Positions 1-8,155 of a stretch of DNA of 11,171 bases are shown piece by piece (the first letter of the stretch is position 1; the number at the start of each line of letters is the position of its first letter). This stretch comes from Candidatus Kuenenia stuttgartensis (GTDB lineage Bacteria; Bacteroidota; Bacteroidia; Chitinophagales; Chitinophagaceae), in assembly GCA_943330835.2 (NCBI GenBank), contig CALQJH020000031.1, positions 1-11,171 of the forward strand. Reading direction: 5' to 3'. The notes under the pieces were generated by a model. The model was given only the letters and a program-made list of their open reading frames with translations. It did no database searches and had not been told where the DNA came from. The position numbers and the translations under genes were made by a program.

Positions 1-33
1 ATTTGGATGAATGTAGGTGTGTGGGTGAATCAT
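1..33 (-). CDS. lpxA: LpxA, UDP-N-acetylglucosamine acyltransferase, N-terminal fragment (partial)
   Basis: Only the first 11 codons are inside the window. Read leftward from an ATG at 31-33 they give MIHPHTYIHPN, a typical LpxA opening: a short Ile/His/Pro stretch leading into the first turn of the left-handed beta-helix. LpxA transfers a 3-hydroxyacyl chain from acyl carrier protein to UDP-GlcNAc, the first step of lipid A synthesis in the cytoplasm. The start lies 15 bases beyond the stop of lpxC-fabZ on the same strand, which suggests co-transcription, and lpxA directly after lpxC-fabZ is the usual Bacteroidota order. The identification rests on a very short peptide plus context. The alternative is that the ATG is spurious, which the good family match and spacing make unlikely. 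Confidence 0.8.
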   Translation of the reverse strand, partial: MIHPHTYIHPN

Positions 34-48
34 GTTATTGACTAGTTT

Positions 49-1458
49 TTAATTATCTCTTTTTACTAATTGTGCTGTAAATTCTCCTTCGGTACAAAGT
101 TTATTTCCAACATAAACACTTCCTTTCATTACACAAATCCCTCTTCTAATGGGTTCTACCAGTTCCATTTTCAAAATCATGGTGTCTCCTGGGACTACTT
201 TTTGTTTGAATTTACAGTTGTCTATTTTCAAAAAGTAAGTATCATAATTTCCTTCTGGCATTGAATTAATACATAAGATACCGCCTGTTTGAGCCAAGGC
301 TTCAATTTGAAGAACACCCGGCATTACTGGATTTCCAGGGAAATGGCCTTGAAAGAAAAACTCATTGAAGGTTACATTTTTAATTCCAATAATTGAATTC
401 TGGTTGAGTTCAATTATTTTATCAACCAATAAAAAAGGGTAGCGGTGAGGTAGTGTTTTTTCTATTTGTTGTAATGAATATACAGCTGGCTGACTAGGAT
501 TGTAAACCGGAATATCTTTTGTGTGTTTATTCTTCTTGATGTATTGTTTTATTTTCTTTGCAAATTCAACATTACTACTATGACCGGGTCTGTTTGCAAT
601 AATATGAGATTTGATAGGGTAGCCAATTAAGGCCAAATCTCCTATTACATCAAGTAATTTATGTCGTGCAGGTTCGTTAGGGAAGCGAAGTTCTAAATTG
701 TTTAAGTAGCCTTCTGTTTTAACTTCAACTTTTGTTCTGCCAAATGCTTTTGCCAATCTACTCATTTCGTCTTCTGTAACTGGTTTATCAACAACCACTA
801 TTGCATTGTTGATATCTCCTCCTTTAATAAGATTATTATCAATCAGCATTTCTAATTCGTGAAGAAAACAAAATGTCCGGCATGGAGCAATTTGCGATTT
901 AAATTCACTTATATTTTTCAGGCTTGCATGTTGTGTGCCTAAAACACTGCTGTTAAAGTCTATCAGCGTAGTGATTTCATAATTTGTAGCGGGAAGGGCA
1001 GTCATCTCTACTCGTTTATTTTCGTCATAGAACGAAATGTTCGTATCGATACTATACCAGGCTTTTGTGGCATCCTGTTCTATGACTCCAGCCTTTTCAA
1101 TAATTTCAATAAATGGGCCACTGCTTCCGTCAATAATCGGAATTTCTGGTCCATTTACTTCAATAAGACAATTGTCAACACCCATTCCTACCAATGCTGC
1201 CAAAATATGTTCTACTGTGCTTACTTTTACTTCGCCTTGTTCTAAAGTAGTACCTCTGGAAGTGTCAGTTACAAGATCACAATCAGCCTTAATAGGAAGT
1301 GTTCCAACGAGATCAATTCTTTGAAAATGATAACCATATCCAGGATTGGCCGGCTTGATTGTCATATCCACATTAATCCCAGTATGCAATCCTGTGCCTG
1401 AAATACTAATAGAGCTGGCTAAAGTGTGCTGCTTATCTGGGTTAAAATTTTTATCCAT
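49..1458 (-). CDS. lpxC/fabZ: Bifunctional LpxC-FabZ fusion: UDP-3-O-acyl-GlcNAc deacetylase / 3-hydroxyacyl-ACP dehydratase
   Basis: The 469-residue protein joins two enzymes. Residues 1 to about 305 are LpxC, the zinc deacetylase that commits UDP-3-O-acyl-GlcNAc to lipid A. The TVEH motif places the general base at Glu83 and a zinc ligand at His84; RHKLLDVIGDL supplies His266 and Asp270 as the other ligands; His293 in RPGH matches the second catalytic histidine. A Lys-rich linker (about 300-322) leads to FabZ (about 323-469), a hot-dog-fold dehydratase of fatty acid synthesis, with GHFPGNPVMPG giving catalytic His372 and the following helix giving Glu386. All key residues are present in both halves, so both activities are expected. 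LpxC and FabZ compete for related hydroxyacyl precursors, and the fusion fixes them at 1:1. This fusion is known in Bacteroidota. The start is the ATG at 1456-1458, 71 bases after the DUF5686 stop, with no Shine-Dalgarno sequence. Confidence 0.97.
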   Translation of the reverse strand: MDKNFNPDKQHTLASSISISGTGLHTGINVDMTIKPANPGYGYHFQRIDLVGTLPIKADCDLVTDTSRGTTLEQGEVKVSTVEHILAALVGMGVDNCLIEVNGPEIPIIDGSSGPFIEIIEKAGVIEQDATKAWYSIDTNISFYDENKRVEMTALPATNYEITTLIDFNSSVLGTQHASLKNISEFKSQIAPCRTFCFLHELEMLIDNNLIKGGDINNAIVVVDKPVTEDEMSRLAKAFGRTKVEVKTEGYLNNLELRFPNEPARHKLLDVIGDLALIGYPIKSHIIANRPGHSSNVEFAKKIKQYIKKNKHTKDIPVYNPSQPAVYSLQQIEKTLPHRYPFLLVDKIIELNQNSIIGIKNVTFNEFFFQGHFPGNPVMPGVLQIEALAQTGGILCINSMPEGNYDTYFLKIDNCKFKQKVVPGDTMILKMELVEPIRRGICVMKGSVYVGNKLCTEGEFTAQLVKRDN

Positions 1459-1529
1459 ATAGATTTGATAAATTCGTGCGAAGTTACCCTAAAAAAACCT
1501 TAAATCACCGAAATAGCACTTCTTATTAG

Positions 1530-4037
1530 TTAAAATTGAATTCTGAAACTGCCGAAAATGCCAAATTTGCTACCTCTAGCTAGATTCGTACTATTAGGTG
1601 TGATATTCCAAACAAAGTCAATTCTACATACTTTAAAAATATTGTCAATTCCTGTTCCTACTTCAGTATACATATTATTATTTAATGATTTGAAGTAATT
1701 GTCGGTGCCATTCAATTTCTTATTTTCTTCACTTAGGCTTCCCCAAAGAGATTTAATGTTCCAGAATTGTCTCCATTTTAATTTTCGGGTAAGTGGAATT
1801 AATTTGAAAATACCAGAACCGATTTGATGTTCAAGGTTGATACCTGCATACTTATCGCTCAAATATTCAAATCTGTTCATTAAGTTTAAGGAGTTGCTAT
1901 TATAATAATAAATATCATTTCCCAGATGGTTTTCTAAAAATGCAAAAGGTAAAACACCATTGATACTTCCTCCATAAACTTTCACGGACAATTTCCCCAA
2001 AGGATTTATTTTAATATCGTCGCTAATAGCTGCTGTTATTTTAGTGTAGTTGTTTTTACTGTTTAAGATGCCTGATATTCCTTTTGTAAAAGTGACTTCG
2101 GTTATTGGATATTTGGATCCAAGAGAATATCGGAAATAATCCCAATTCAGGAATTGTTCAAGGTAAGCGAATCTGAGTTTCAATGCTATTTCAAAGGAGG
2201 TCAAAAGATCTGATTCCCCATCTAAATAGTTGAGTTTATTCGGCAGGTATTTTAAGGGCTCAAATGAACGGTTTGAAAAATATAATCCTGAAGAAAATCC
2301 GTTCCCCCAGTCTTTATTGATATCAAAATTTCGCTCTTTTAACCGAATAAATTTTTGGCTGACATTGGGTTTTCTTATGGCCAGTGAAAAGATATTATCC
2401 TGACTTACTTGTCCAATCTCACTTATGCCATTATCAATATCTTCAGAAATAGAGGCGTGTAGGATTAACCTATTGGGATTTCTGTTTGCAATCCAGTAAG
2501 CTTCTGCTTTTCCCTTAATGGAATTATCTTTGGTTCCGTAAGCTAAATAGCCGTGCAAATAAATATTTTTAAACAATTTGGTATTGGTCCCTAAGTCAAA
2601 TCTAAAACGATATCCTTCCCATGAATTATTGCTAATCCAGTTAAACCAAGGTCCGATTTCAAAAAGTCCAACATTTTTATATCCAGTTCCAATAAAGCGT
2701 AATGTTTTTTGAAGTTTTTGAAACTTTGGCATTGCCAGTAATTTGTCTACCGTTTCATAAATTTGTTTTTCATTTTTAGTAAGAGAATCATGCCTTAATG
2801 TAGTCCAATTTGAATCAGCTTGAAGTTTTGCTTTAGCATTTGTCTCTACAATTTCTTCTATTTTTTGTTTATTGAGTTCTTTTGAAATGGAGTCGCTATT
2901 AATGACAATATTCCTGTATGAAGTGGTTTTTCTTCCAATCAGTGTTAATGATTTTTTACCAAGCGCATTAAAATCTGCGAAAAACTTATCTCTTCCTAAA
3001 AAGAAAGTAGTGTCATCTATTTTAGTATACTCCTGAACTATTCCTATTCTTGAAATAAAGTTAATATTTGCGTCCTTGCCAAGGAACATGGAGATTTTGG
3101 TTACAACAAAAGTGCCAGCTCTAACCCAGGCTTCTCCTTCAAATACATTTTCTCCTGACCTTTTAGGTTTGAAGATAAAATGAAAGGTCTTTTTATTATC
3201 AATAATTTGGGTATCAGCAACTGAAAAAGTATAATAAAAATCACCATTGTCATTAAAAGGGCTGATAAAGTCTTTTCCCAAAACGCTGATGTAATTGTCA
3301 AAAATATTTACGTTTTGATTCATCACGCCGAGAAACTTTGTGATACTTTCATTCTCAATTCCTTTTAAACTTAAAGCTTTAATATTTTCATGTGTTTTTT
3401 TGGGTGATTTCTGATAGCTGTAGTCGCTTATACTCTCTATTAGATAAGCAGGCAAAAATGGTTCTGGTTCTGATGAACTATCAACGTTATCAAAAACAAA
3501 TCCAAAAGGCTTTAGAATAAAATTCCGCTTTAGTTTTTTTACGTTTAAATTTTTTAGATCAATTTCTATTTTATTGTAGGCCTCGTAAGCGTAGTTTTGT
3601 TTTTTTGTTCTGTCGAAGTACTTCTTTTTACTCATTATTTTTTTCCACAAAAACAAACCTTTATTAATCTTTAGTTTCACCACAACTTCTCCGCTTTTCC
3701 CCTTTCTTTCCAAAGAGATATTTAGTGGATTTTTAGTATCAATCAAATTTAATGGAATGGCGAATGTTTCATATCCAATATAGCTCACCATTAAAGTGTC
3801 GTTATTGAAATTTTCTATATTGAATCTAAAGTTTCCAGAGCTATCCGTAATCTTTCCATTGCCATTATTTTTTAAATAAATGGAAGCGAAACCAATCGGC
3901 TCTTTTGTCAAGCCGTCTTGTATAGTTCCGTGAAGGAAGTCGATTTGAGAAAAGCATGCCGTTGATAAAAAAGAAAAGAATAGTAAAATAAATGTTTTTA
4001 CAGGTATAAAAGAGGTGTTATGATCTGTCGAATTCAA
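1530..4037 (-). CDS. DUF5686 family outer-membrane-type protein with carboxypeptidase-regulatory-like domain
   Basis: The 835-residue protein begins with a signal peptide: Lys14, a hydrophobic core at about 15-26, and probable cleavage between Ser30 and Gln31, where FSQ is a common Bacteroidota end. Residues about 35-110 form a carboxypeptidase-D regulatory-like beta-sandwich, with GKITDSSGNFRF and a later SYIGYE typical of that fold. The rest matches DUF5686, with the conserved block around PFLPAYLIES (193-202) and PKRSG near 291-295. From about residue 430 the sequence alternates polar and aromatic residues and ends in Phe (FRIQF), as expected for an outer-membrane beta-barrel; this topology is inferred. 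The molecular function is unknown. It starts only 13 bases after lpxD and precedes lpxC-fabZ on the same strand. The only plausible start is TTG at 4035-4037: an in-frame TAA lies just upstream, and the next Met is well inside the mature domain. Confidence 0.85.
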   Translation of the reverse strand: MNSTDHNTSFIPVKTFILLFFSFLSTACFSQIDFLHGTIQDGLTKEPIGFASIYLKNNGNGKITDSSGNFRFNIENFNNDTLMVSYIGYETFAIPLNLIDTKNPLNISLERKGKSGEVVVKLKINKGLFLWKKIMSKKKYFDRTKKQNYAYEAYNKIEIDLKNLNVKKLKRNFILKPFGFVFDNVDSSSEPEPFLPAYLIESISDYSYQKSPKKTHENIKALSLKGIENESITKFLGVMNQNVNIFDNYISVLGKDFISPFNDNGDFYYTFSVADTQIIDNKKTFHFIFKPKRSGENVFEGEAWVRAGTFVVTKISMFLGKDANINFISRIGIVQEYTKIDDTTFFLGRDKFFADFNALGKKSLTLIGRKTTSYRNIVINSDSISKELNKQKIEEIVETNAKAKLQADSNWTTLRHDSLTKNEKQIYETVDKLLAMPKFQKLQKTLRFIGTGYKNVGLFEIGPWFNWISNNSWEGYRFRFDLGTNTKLFKNIYLHGYLAYGTKDNSIKGKAEAYWIANRNPNRLILHASISEDIDNGISEIGQVSQDNIFSLAIRKPNVSQKFIRLKERNFDINKDWGNGFSSGLYFSNRSFEPLKYLPNKLNYLDGESDLLTSFEIALKLRFAYLEQFLNWDYFRYSLGSKYPITEVTFTKGISGILNSKNNYTKITAAISDDIKINPLGKLSVKVYGGSINGVLPFAFLENHLGNDIYYYNSNSLNLMNRFEYLSDKYAGINLEHQIGSGIFKLIPLTRKLKWRQFWNIKSLWGSLSEENKKLNGTDNYFKSLNNNMYTEVGTGIDNIFKVCRIDFVWNITPNSTNLARGSKFGIFGSFRIQF

Positions 4038-4050
4038 TTGGTGGGGTTAT

Positions 4051-5094
4051 TTATTTTTTATCTTTTAATTCTTTCAGCATTATTTCTAATGCTTTAATTC
4101 TTTTTTCCATTTCAGGTAATTTTCTGAGTGAGGCCTGGCTTCTTAATGAAGCAGTGAATTCTGTAGCAGGGGAACCGGTAACTGCTGTATTTGGTGAGGT
4201 TATAGATTTCGTAATTCCGCTTTGCCCATTGATTTTACTGCCATCTGCAATATGGATGTGCCCCACTATTCCAGCTTGTCCGCCAATCATTACATTCTTA
4301 CCAATCTTAGTACTTCCGCTGATTCCGGTTTGCGCTGCCACCACACTGTCTTTGCCTATTTCTACATTATGAGCCACTTGAACAAGGTTGTCAAGTTTAG
4401 CTCCGGTTCTAATAATTGTACTGCCAATAGTAGCTCTGTCGATGGTAGCATTTGAGCCAATTTCTACGCCATCTTCAATAACTACATTTCCAATTTGTGG
4501 AACTTTTCTATAAGTACCATCTGGCAAAGGTGCAAAACCAAAGCCGTCGCTTCCAATTACAGTTCCTGCATGGATAGTTACGTTGGCGCCTACCTGACAA
4601 TCAAAATAAATTTTTACTCCTGCATGAACAGTAGCATTTTCTCCTATTGCAACATTATTTCCCAAATAAGCACCGGGATAAATTTTTGCGCCTTTCCCAA
4701 TCACTGTGTTTTCTCCGATGTAAACAAATGCGCCAATAAAAACATCTTCGCCAATTTTAGCAGAAGGATGTTTGTAAATGGGGTCCTGTATTCCAATGGG
4801 TTGTTGAGATTTTATTTGCTGGTATTTTTCAAGCATAGTTGCGAAAGCTAGGTATGCATTTGGAACGCGGATAAGTGTTGCATTAACTTCTTTTTTAAGC
4901 AATAAAGAGTCATTAACTATAACTATAGATGCTTCAGTAGTGTACAAATAATCTTCATATTTAGGATTGGCTAAAAAAGCAATTTGTCCATTTTTTGCTT
5001 CTTCAATTTTTCCAAAAGAATCAACTTTCACTTCGGGATTTCCTTCAATATTACCACTAAGTATTAATGCTATTTGGTTTGCAGAGAATTGCAT
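4051..5094 (-). CDS. lpxD: LpxD, UDP-3-O-(3-hydroxyacyl)glucosamine N-acyltransferase
   Basis: LpxD adds the second 3-hydroxyacyl chain, from acyl carrier protein to the 2-amino group exposed by LpxC, giving UDP-2,3-diacylglucosamine in the cytoplasm. The 347 residues match the usual length of about 340. Residues 1 to about 100 are the uridine-binding N-terminal domain. From about 104 to 305 runs a left-handed beta-helix of hexapeptide repeats such as AKIGED, TVIGKG and VEIGSN. The family block GSDGFGFAP is at 182-190, and His242 in QVAHNVEIG corresponds to the catalytic histidine. Residues about 320-345 are a charged helix that may pack in the homotrimer. The start is the ATG at 5092-5094, 40 bases after the HD gene on the same strand. 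Nothing is missing or unusual. Confidence 0.97.
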   Translation of the reverse strand: MQFSANQIALILSGNIEGNPEVKVDSFGKIEEAKNGQIAFLANPKYEDYLYTTEASIVIVNDSLLLKKEVNATLIRVPNAYLAFATMLEKYQQIKSQQPIGIQDPIYKHPSAKIGEDVFIGAFVYIGENTVIGKGAKIYPGAYLGNNVAIGENATVHAGVKIYFDCQVGANVTIHAGTVIGSDGFGFAPLPDGTYRKVPQIGNVVIEDGVEIGSNATIDRATIGSTIIRTGAKLDNLVQVAHNVEIGKDSVVAAQTGISGSTKIGKNVMIGGQAGIVGHIHIADGSKINGQSGITKSITSPNTAVTGSPATEFTASLRSQASLRKLPEMEKRIKALEIMLKELKDKK

Positions 5095-5134
5095 ATTAAA
5101 AAATCAGTTTTTGTTTGAGTAATAATGCTATAAA

Positions 5135-6316
5135 TTATCTTGGGTAGCAAATATAATATTTTTTAACAATGCCTCTTATGTTTTCATTAATAAGTGCATT
5201 GTCTACTTCTGTGATATCTTTTACCTCTCCATTTTTAAAAAGGATCTTGATATTTTCATTTTCGAAATTATAAGTACTGCTTGATGCCAGACCTGAAAAA
5301 ACCAGCCATTCTGCTTCTTCCTTTGATAGATTTAATTTTTGTTCTGCTTCAATCCTTTTTTCTTCCAATAAACTCTCTGTGATGGGTGATGAAAAGTATT
5401 TTATTTTCAACAAAGTTCTATTGATAATGCCATTACATAATACAGCCAATACTTTGTCTTCGTGGTGACACCAATTTTTGATAGCCATCATCACATCATA
5501 ATCATCAATATTACAAAACTGTTTCAAAGAGATTTTTTCTACCGGTTGATTCATTAAGGTAAAAAGTGGTTCTGAGCAAGTTGCATGAATATATTTGGCT
5601 CTTTTGATAATTCGCTGCAACATTTGTTCGGCACACAATACCGTTTTGTGAAGGTAAACTTGCCAGTACATCAATCTTCTTGCTACTAAAAATTTTTCAA
5701 TTGAGTATATGCCTTTTTCTTCCACCATTAATTCACCATGATGTACAGTTAACATTTTAATGATACGATCGTAGCCAATTACCCCTTCATTTACACCCGT
5801 AAAAAAACTATCTCTGGTCAGATAATCCATTCGATCAACATCAAGCTGGCCGCTAATCAGCTGCTGTAAATATTTTTTATGGTATTTGTTGGTGAAGATA
5901 TCCAGCGCCATTTGAAGTTTTCCTTCAAACTGTTTGTTTAATTCTTGAATCAGTAGTAAAGAGAGGTCTTCATGGTGCATTCCTTCGGCTATAACATTTT
6001 CTAAAGCATGCGAAAAAGGGCCATGGCCAATATCGTGTAAGAGAATAGCAATTTTTGCAGCTTGTTGTTCCTCTTCTGAAATCTCAACGCCCTTGCCTAT
6101 TAATTCAAGCAGGGCGGAACGCATAAGATGGTATGCGCCAAGAGAATGATGCATTCTGGAATGAATGGCCCCAGGATAAACTAAATGCGCCAATGCCATT
6201 TGATTGATTCTTCTGAGTCTTTGATAAAAAGGATGAGCAATGATTTGCGCAATCAGTTCATCATCAATGGTAATGAACCCATATACCGGATCGTTTATTA
6301 TTTTATGAAATCGCAT
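5135..6316 (-). CDS. HD-domain phosphohydrolase (YdhJ/SAMHD1-like)
   Basis: The 393-residue protein has a complete metal-binding HD site. His57 lies in RMHHSLG, His94 and Asp95 in HDIGHGPFSH, and Asp161 in DVDRMDYLTRD, the same four-ligand pattern as SAMHD1-type dNTP triphosphohydrolases. The opening VYGFITIDDE and YQRLRRINQ are also typical of this COG1078-type family. Characterised relatives cleave triphosphate from dNTPs or act on other phosphoesters. The substrate here is unknown, and the C-terminal part (about 200-393) gives no further clue. No signal peptide or membrane segment is seen, so it is likely cytoplasmic. It is the first gene of the leftward run that includes lpxD, lpxC-fabZ and lpxA. 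In my recollection an HD gene next to lpxD is common in Bacteroidota, suggesting a nucleotide housekeeping or pool role. The start is the ATG at 6314-6316, preceded by a TAnnTTTG box. Confidence 0.9.
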   Translation of the reverse strand: MRFHKIINDPVYGFITIDDELIAQIIAHPFYQRLRRINQMALAHLVYPGAIHSRMHHSLGAYHLMRSALLELIGKGVEISEEEQQAAKIAILLHDIGHGPFSHALENVIAEGMHHEDLSLLLIQELNKQFEGKLQMALDIFTNKYHKKYLQQLISGQLDVDRMDYLTRDSFFTGVNEGVIGYDRIIKMLTVHHGELMVEEKGIYSIEKFLVARRLMYWQVYLHKTVLCAEQMLQRIIKRAKYIHATCSEPLFTLMNQPVEKISLKQFCNIDDYDVMMAIKNWCHHEDKVLAVLCNGIINRTLLKIKYFSSPITESLLEEKRIEAEQKLNLSKEEAEWLVFSGLASSSTYNFENENIKILFKNGEVKDITEVDNALINENIRGIVKKYYICYPR

Positions 6317-6366
6317 TTATTAGTATTAAATTTGGAATTATCTGTTAAATGAAATAGAAACTGGCA

Positions 6367-6374
6367 CAAATCTA
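6367..6374 (-). promoter_or_regulatory. Candidate -7 box for the leftward HD-lpxD-lpxC/fabZ-lpxA run
   Basis: On the minus strand these bases read TAGATTTG, an exact match to the Bacteroidota TAnnTTTG consensus. It lies about 50 bases before the HD gene's ATG, a reasonable leader length. No TTG sits at the usual -33 distance upstream, so it would be a promoter with a weak second element. No other exact match on this strand was seen in the divergent region. Confidence 0.4.
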
Positions 6375-6395
6375 CAAACCATTCGCCTAAAAAAT

Positions 6396-6403
6396 TAAAT
6401 TTG
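6396..6403 (+). promoter_or_regulatory. Candidate -7 box for porX
   Basis: TAAATTTG matches the TAnnTTTG consensus exactly and lies 75 bases before the porX ATG. The 10-base word ATTAAATTTG containing it also occurs 69 bases upstream at 6325-6334, giving a second possible box farther away. Neither copy has a clear TTG at -33, so the call is tentative. The bases just before the porX start are A-rich, as usual for translation starts in this phylum. Confidence 0.4.
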
Positions 6404-6478
6404 CAGCATTGGCAATTTAAGTTGATTTTAATAATAATCCAGGTATTGTTTCTTTTCGCCTGTTAAAAAAACGAAAGT

Positions 6479-8035
6479 ATGAGTGTAGCAAAAATCCTTT
6501 GGGTTGATGATGAAATTGAAAGCCTGAATTCACAGATTATATTTCTTGAAAATAAAGGATATGTTGTCCATACGATTACTAATGGGTTTGATGCAGTGGA
6601 ATATGTGAAAAATAATATCGTTGACGTTGTTTTACTTGACGAAACAATGCCAGGTATTACAGGGTTGCAGACTTTACAACAAATCAAAGAGCTTAACAGT
6701 AATCTTCCAATAGTTTTAATCACAAAGAATGAGGCTGAAAACCTTATGGATGAAGCTATTGGCAGTCAGATTAGTGATTATTTAATCAAGCCAGTTAATC
6801 CAAATCAGGTTTGGCTCAGTTTAAAAAAAATCATAGACAACAAACGACTTGTTGCGGAAAAAACCACTACTGCATATCAGCAAGAATTCAGCAGTTTATT
6901 TATGGCATTGAGTGGCACTCCTGATTATAAAGAATGGATGGAGATTTATAAAAAATTAGTCTATTGGGAATTGGAGATTCAGAAGAGTGACAGCCCCGAA
7001 ATGCAGGAAGTTTTCAGTACTCAAAAACAAGAAGCCAATACAGAGTTTTTTAAATTTATTTCTAAAAATTATGCATCCTGGGTTTCGCCAAAGAGCATCG
7101 ATGCTCCAATAATGAGCCATAATCTACTAAAATTTAAGGTATTACCACATTTAGAAAAAGGGGTCCCTTTGTTTTTTATTTTAATAGATAATTTAAGGTT
7201 TGATCAATGGAAAACAATTCAGCCCATTTTTGCAGAGAGTTTTCGGATAAATGAGGAAGAAACATTTTATGCGATACTTCCTACGGCAACTCAATATGCC
7301 CGCAATGCGATTTTTTCAGGCTTATTGCCTATTGATATTGAAAAGCAGTTTCCGGTAGAATGGAAAAATGATGACGAAGAAGGGGGTAAAAATTTACATG
7401 AAGAAGCGTTCTTAAAATCAAATTTGAAAAGACTGGGAAAGAGCGACATTAAATTTTCATATACAAAAATCACCAATAATCATGATGGACAGAAATTGGT
7501 CGATAATATGCATAATTTAATGCAAAACGACTTGAATGTGATTGTGTATAATTTTGTTGACATGCTCAGCCATGCTAGAACAGAAATGGAAGTATTAAAA
7601 GAGTTAGCAGGGGATGAAACAAGCTATAGAAGCCTTACTGCGAGTTGGTTTGAGCATAGTCCTCTTCATCAGGCTTTGAAAAAAATAGCCGATAAAAATA
7701 TAAATTTGATTGTTGCAACTGACCATGGAAGTACTAGGGTAAAGACACCTGCAAAGGTTATAGGTGACAAGCAAACTACCGCAAATCTTAGGTATAAGCA
7801 TGGTCGCAATTTGAGTTATGAGCCAAAGGAGGTTTTGGCTTTCAGAGATCCAAGAGAAGCTGGATTACCTGTTCCTAATGTAAATTCATCCTTTATTTTC
7901 GCGAAGGGGGATCATTTCCTTTGCTATCCAAACAATTATAATCACTTTGTCAATTATTACCGAAACACCTTTCAGCATGGCGGAATCAGTTTGGAAGAAA
8001 TGATTGTTCCTATAATTAAAATGTCTAAAAAATAA
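6479..8035 (+). CDS. porX: PorX, T9SS response regulator with PglZ-type phosphodiesterase domain
   Basis: The 518-residue protein starts with a CheY-like receiver (about 4-122): acidic pocket Asp10/Asp11, phospho-acceptor Asp54 in LLDETMPG, Thr82, and Lys104 in LIKPVNP. A helical middle (about 125-215) leads to a PglZ domain of the alkaline phosphatase superfamily. Likely metal or catalytic residues are Asp237 (IDNLRFDQW), Thr271 (LPTATQYARN), Asp361 and His365 (NFVDMLSH), Asp415/His416 (ATDHGS) and His500 (QHGGISLEE). All the expected positions are filled, so an active enzyme is likely. In Porphyromonas gingivalis, PorX with sensor PorY and a sigma factor controls T9SS genes, and PorX has been reported to hydrolyse oligonucleotides. 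There is no DNA-binding output domain. No partner kinase is in the window. The gene is divergent from the lipid A run, with 162 bases between the starts. Three smaller genes follow on the same strand. Confidence 0.95.
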   Translation: MSVAKILWVDDEIESLNSQIIFLENKGYVVHTITNGFDAVEYVKNNIVDVVLLDETMPGITGLQTLQQIKELNSNLPIVLITKNEAENLMDEAIGSQISDYLIKPVNPNQVWLSLKKIIDNKRLVAEKTTTAYQQEFSSLFMALSGTPDYKEWMEIYKKLVYWELEIQKSDSPEMQEVFSTQKQEANTEFFKFISKNYASWVSPKSIDAPIMSHNLLKFKVLPHLEKGVPLFFILIDNLRFDQWKTIQPIFAESFRINEEETFYAILPTATQYARNAIFSGLLPIDIEKQFPVEWKNDDEEGGKNLHEEAFLKSNLKRLGKSDIKFSYTKITNNHDGQKLVDNMHNLMQNDLNVIVYNFVDMLSHARTEMEVLKELAGDETSYRSLTASWFEHSPLHQALKKIADKNINLIVATDHGSTRVKTPAKVIGDKQTTANLRYKHGRNLSYEPKEVLAFRDPREAGLPVPNVNSSFIFAKGDHFLCYPNNYNHFVNYYRNTFQHGGISLEEMIVPIIKMSKK

Positions 8036-8130
8036 GGGACAGGATTAATAGCCAATCGGCCTCTTTTTTTATCAACGTTTGTTGAAAAGTATATTTCATG
8101 ATCAGCCTTAATTGTTGGAAGTTGCATCTG

Positions 8131-8146
8131 GTTAAATAGTTAAATA
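8131..8146 (+). repeat. Tandem pair of the 8-base word GTTAAATA
   Basis: Two adjacent perfect copies end 9 bases before the ATG of the 89-residue gene, in the AT-rich leader between porX and that gene. The pair may simply reflect low complexity. No -7/-33 promoter is evident in the 120-base gap. Confidence 0.6.
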
Positions 8147-8155
8147 AATCGACTT

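Noticed and set aside
1037..1324. Open frame of 95 codons on the + strand, antisense to lpxC-fabZ
   Set aside because: It lies wholly inside the conserved LpxC coding sequence and its translation has no recognisable domain. It is a by-product of codon use on the other strand.
1459..1529. Separate promoter or attenuator for lpxC-fabZ in the 71-base gap
   Set aside because: No TAnnTTTG box and no hairpin before the T7 tract on the minus strand. Read-through from upstream genes is the simpler reading.
3945..3965. Possible lipoprotein cysteine (Cys28) in the DUF5686 signal peptide
   Set aside because: The residues before it (Ser-Thr-Ala) lack the Leu/Val/Ile expected at -3, while the following FSQ is a good ordinary signal peptidase I site.
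4495..4851. Open frame of 118 codons on the + strand, antisense to lpxD
   Set aside because: The regular hexapeptide repeats of lpxD keep the opposite strand free of stops. The translation is Ser/Asn/Cys-rich with no family resemblance.
8051..8070. Possible terminator after porX (GCC-AATC-GGC, then CTC and T7)
   Set aside because: The stem is only three base pairs and cannot be extended, so it is too weak to call. The T run alone is not evidence.
8098..8139. Tiny open frame of 13 codons between porX and the 89-residue gene
   Set aside because: It is too short, has no start context, and is not distinguishable from chance.
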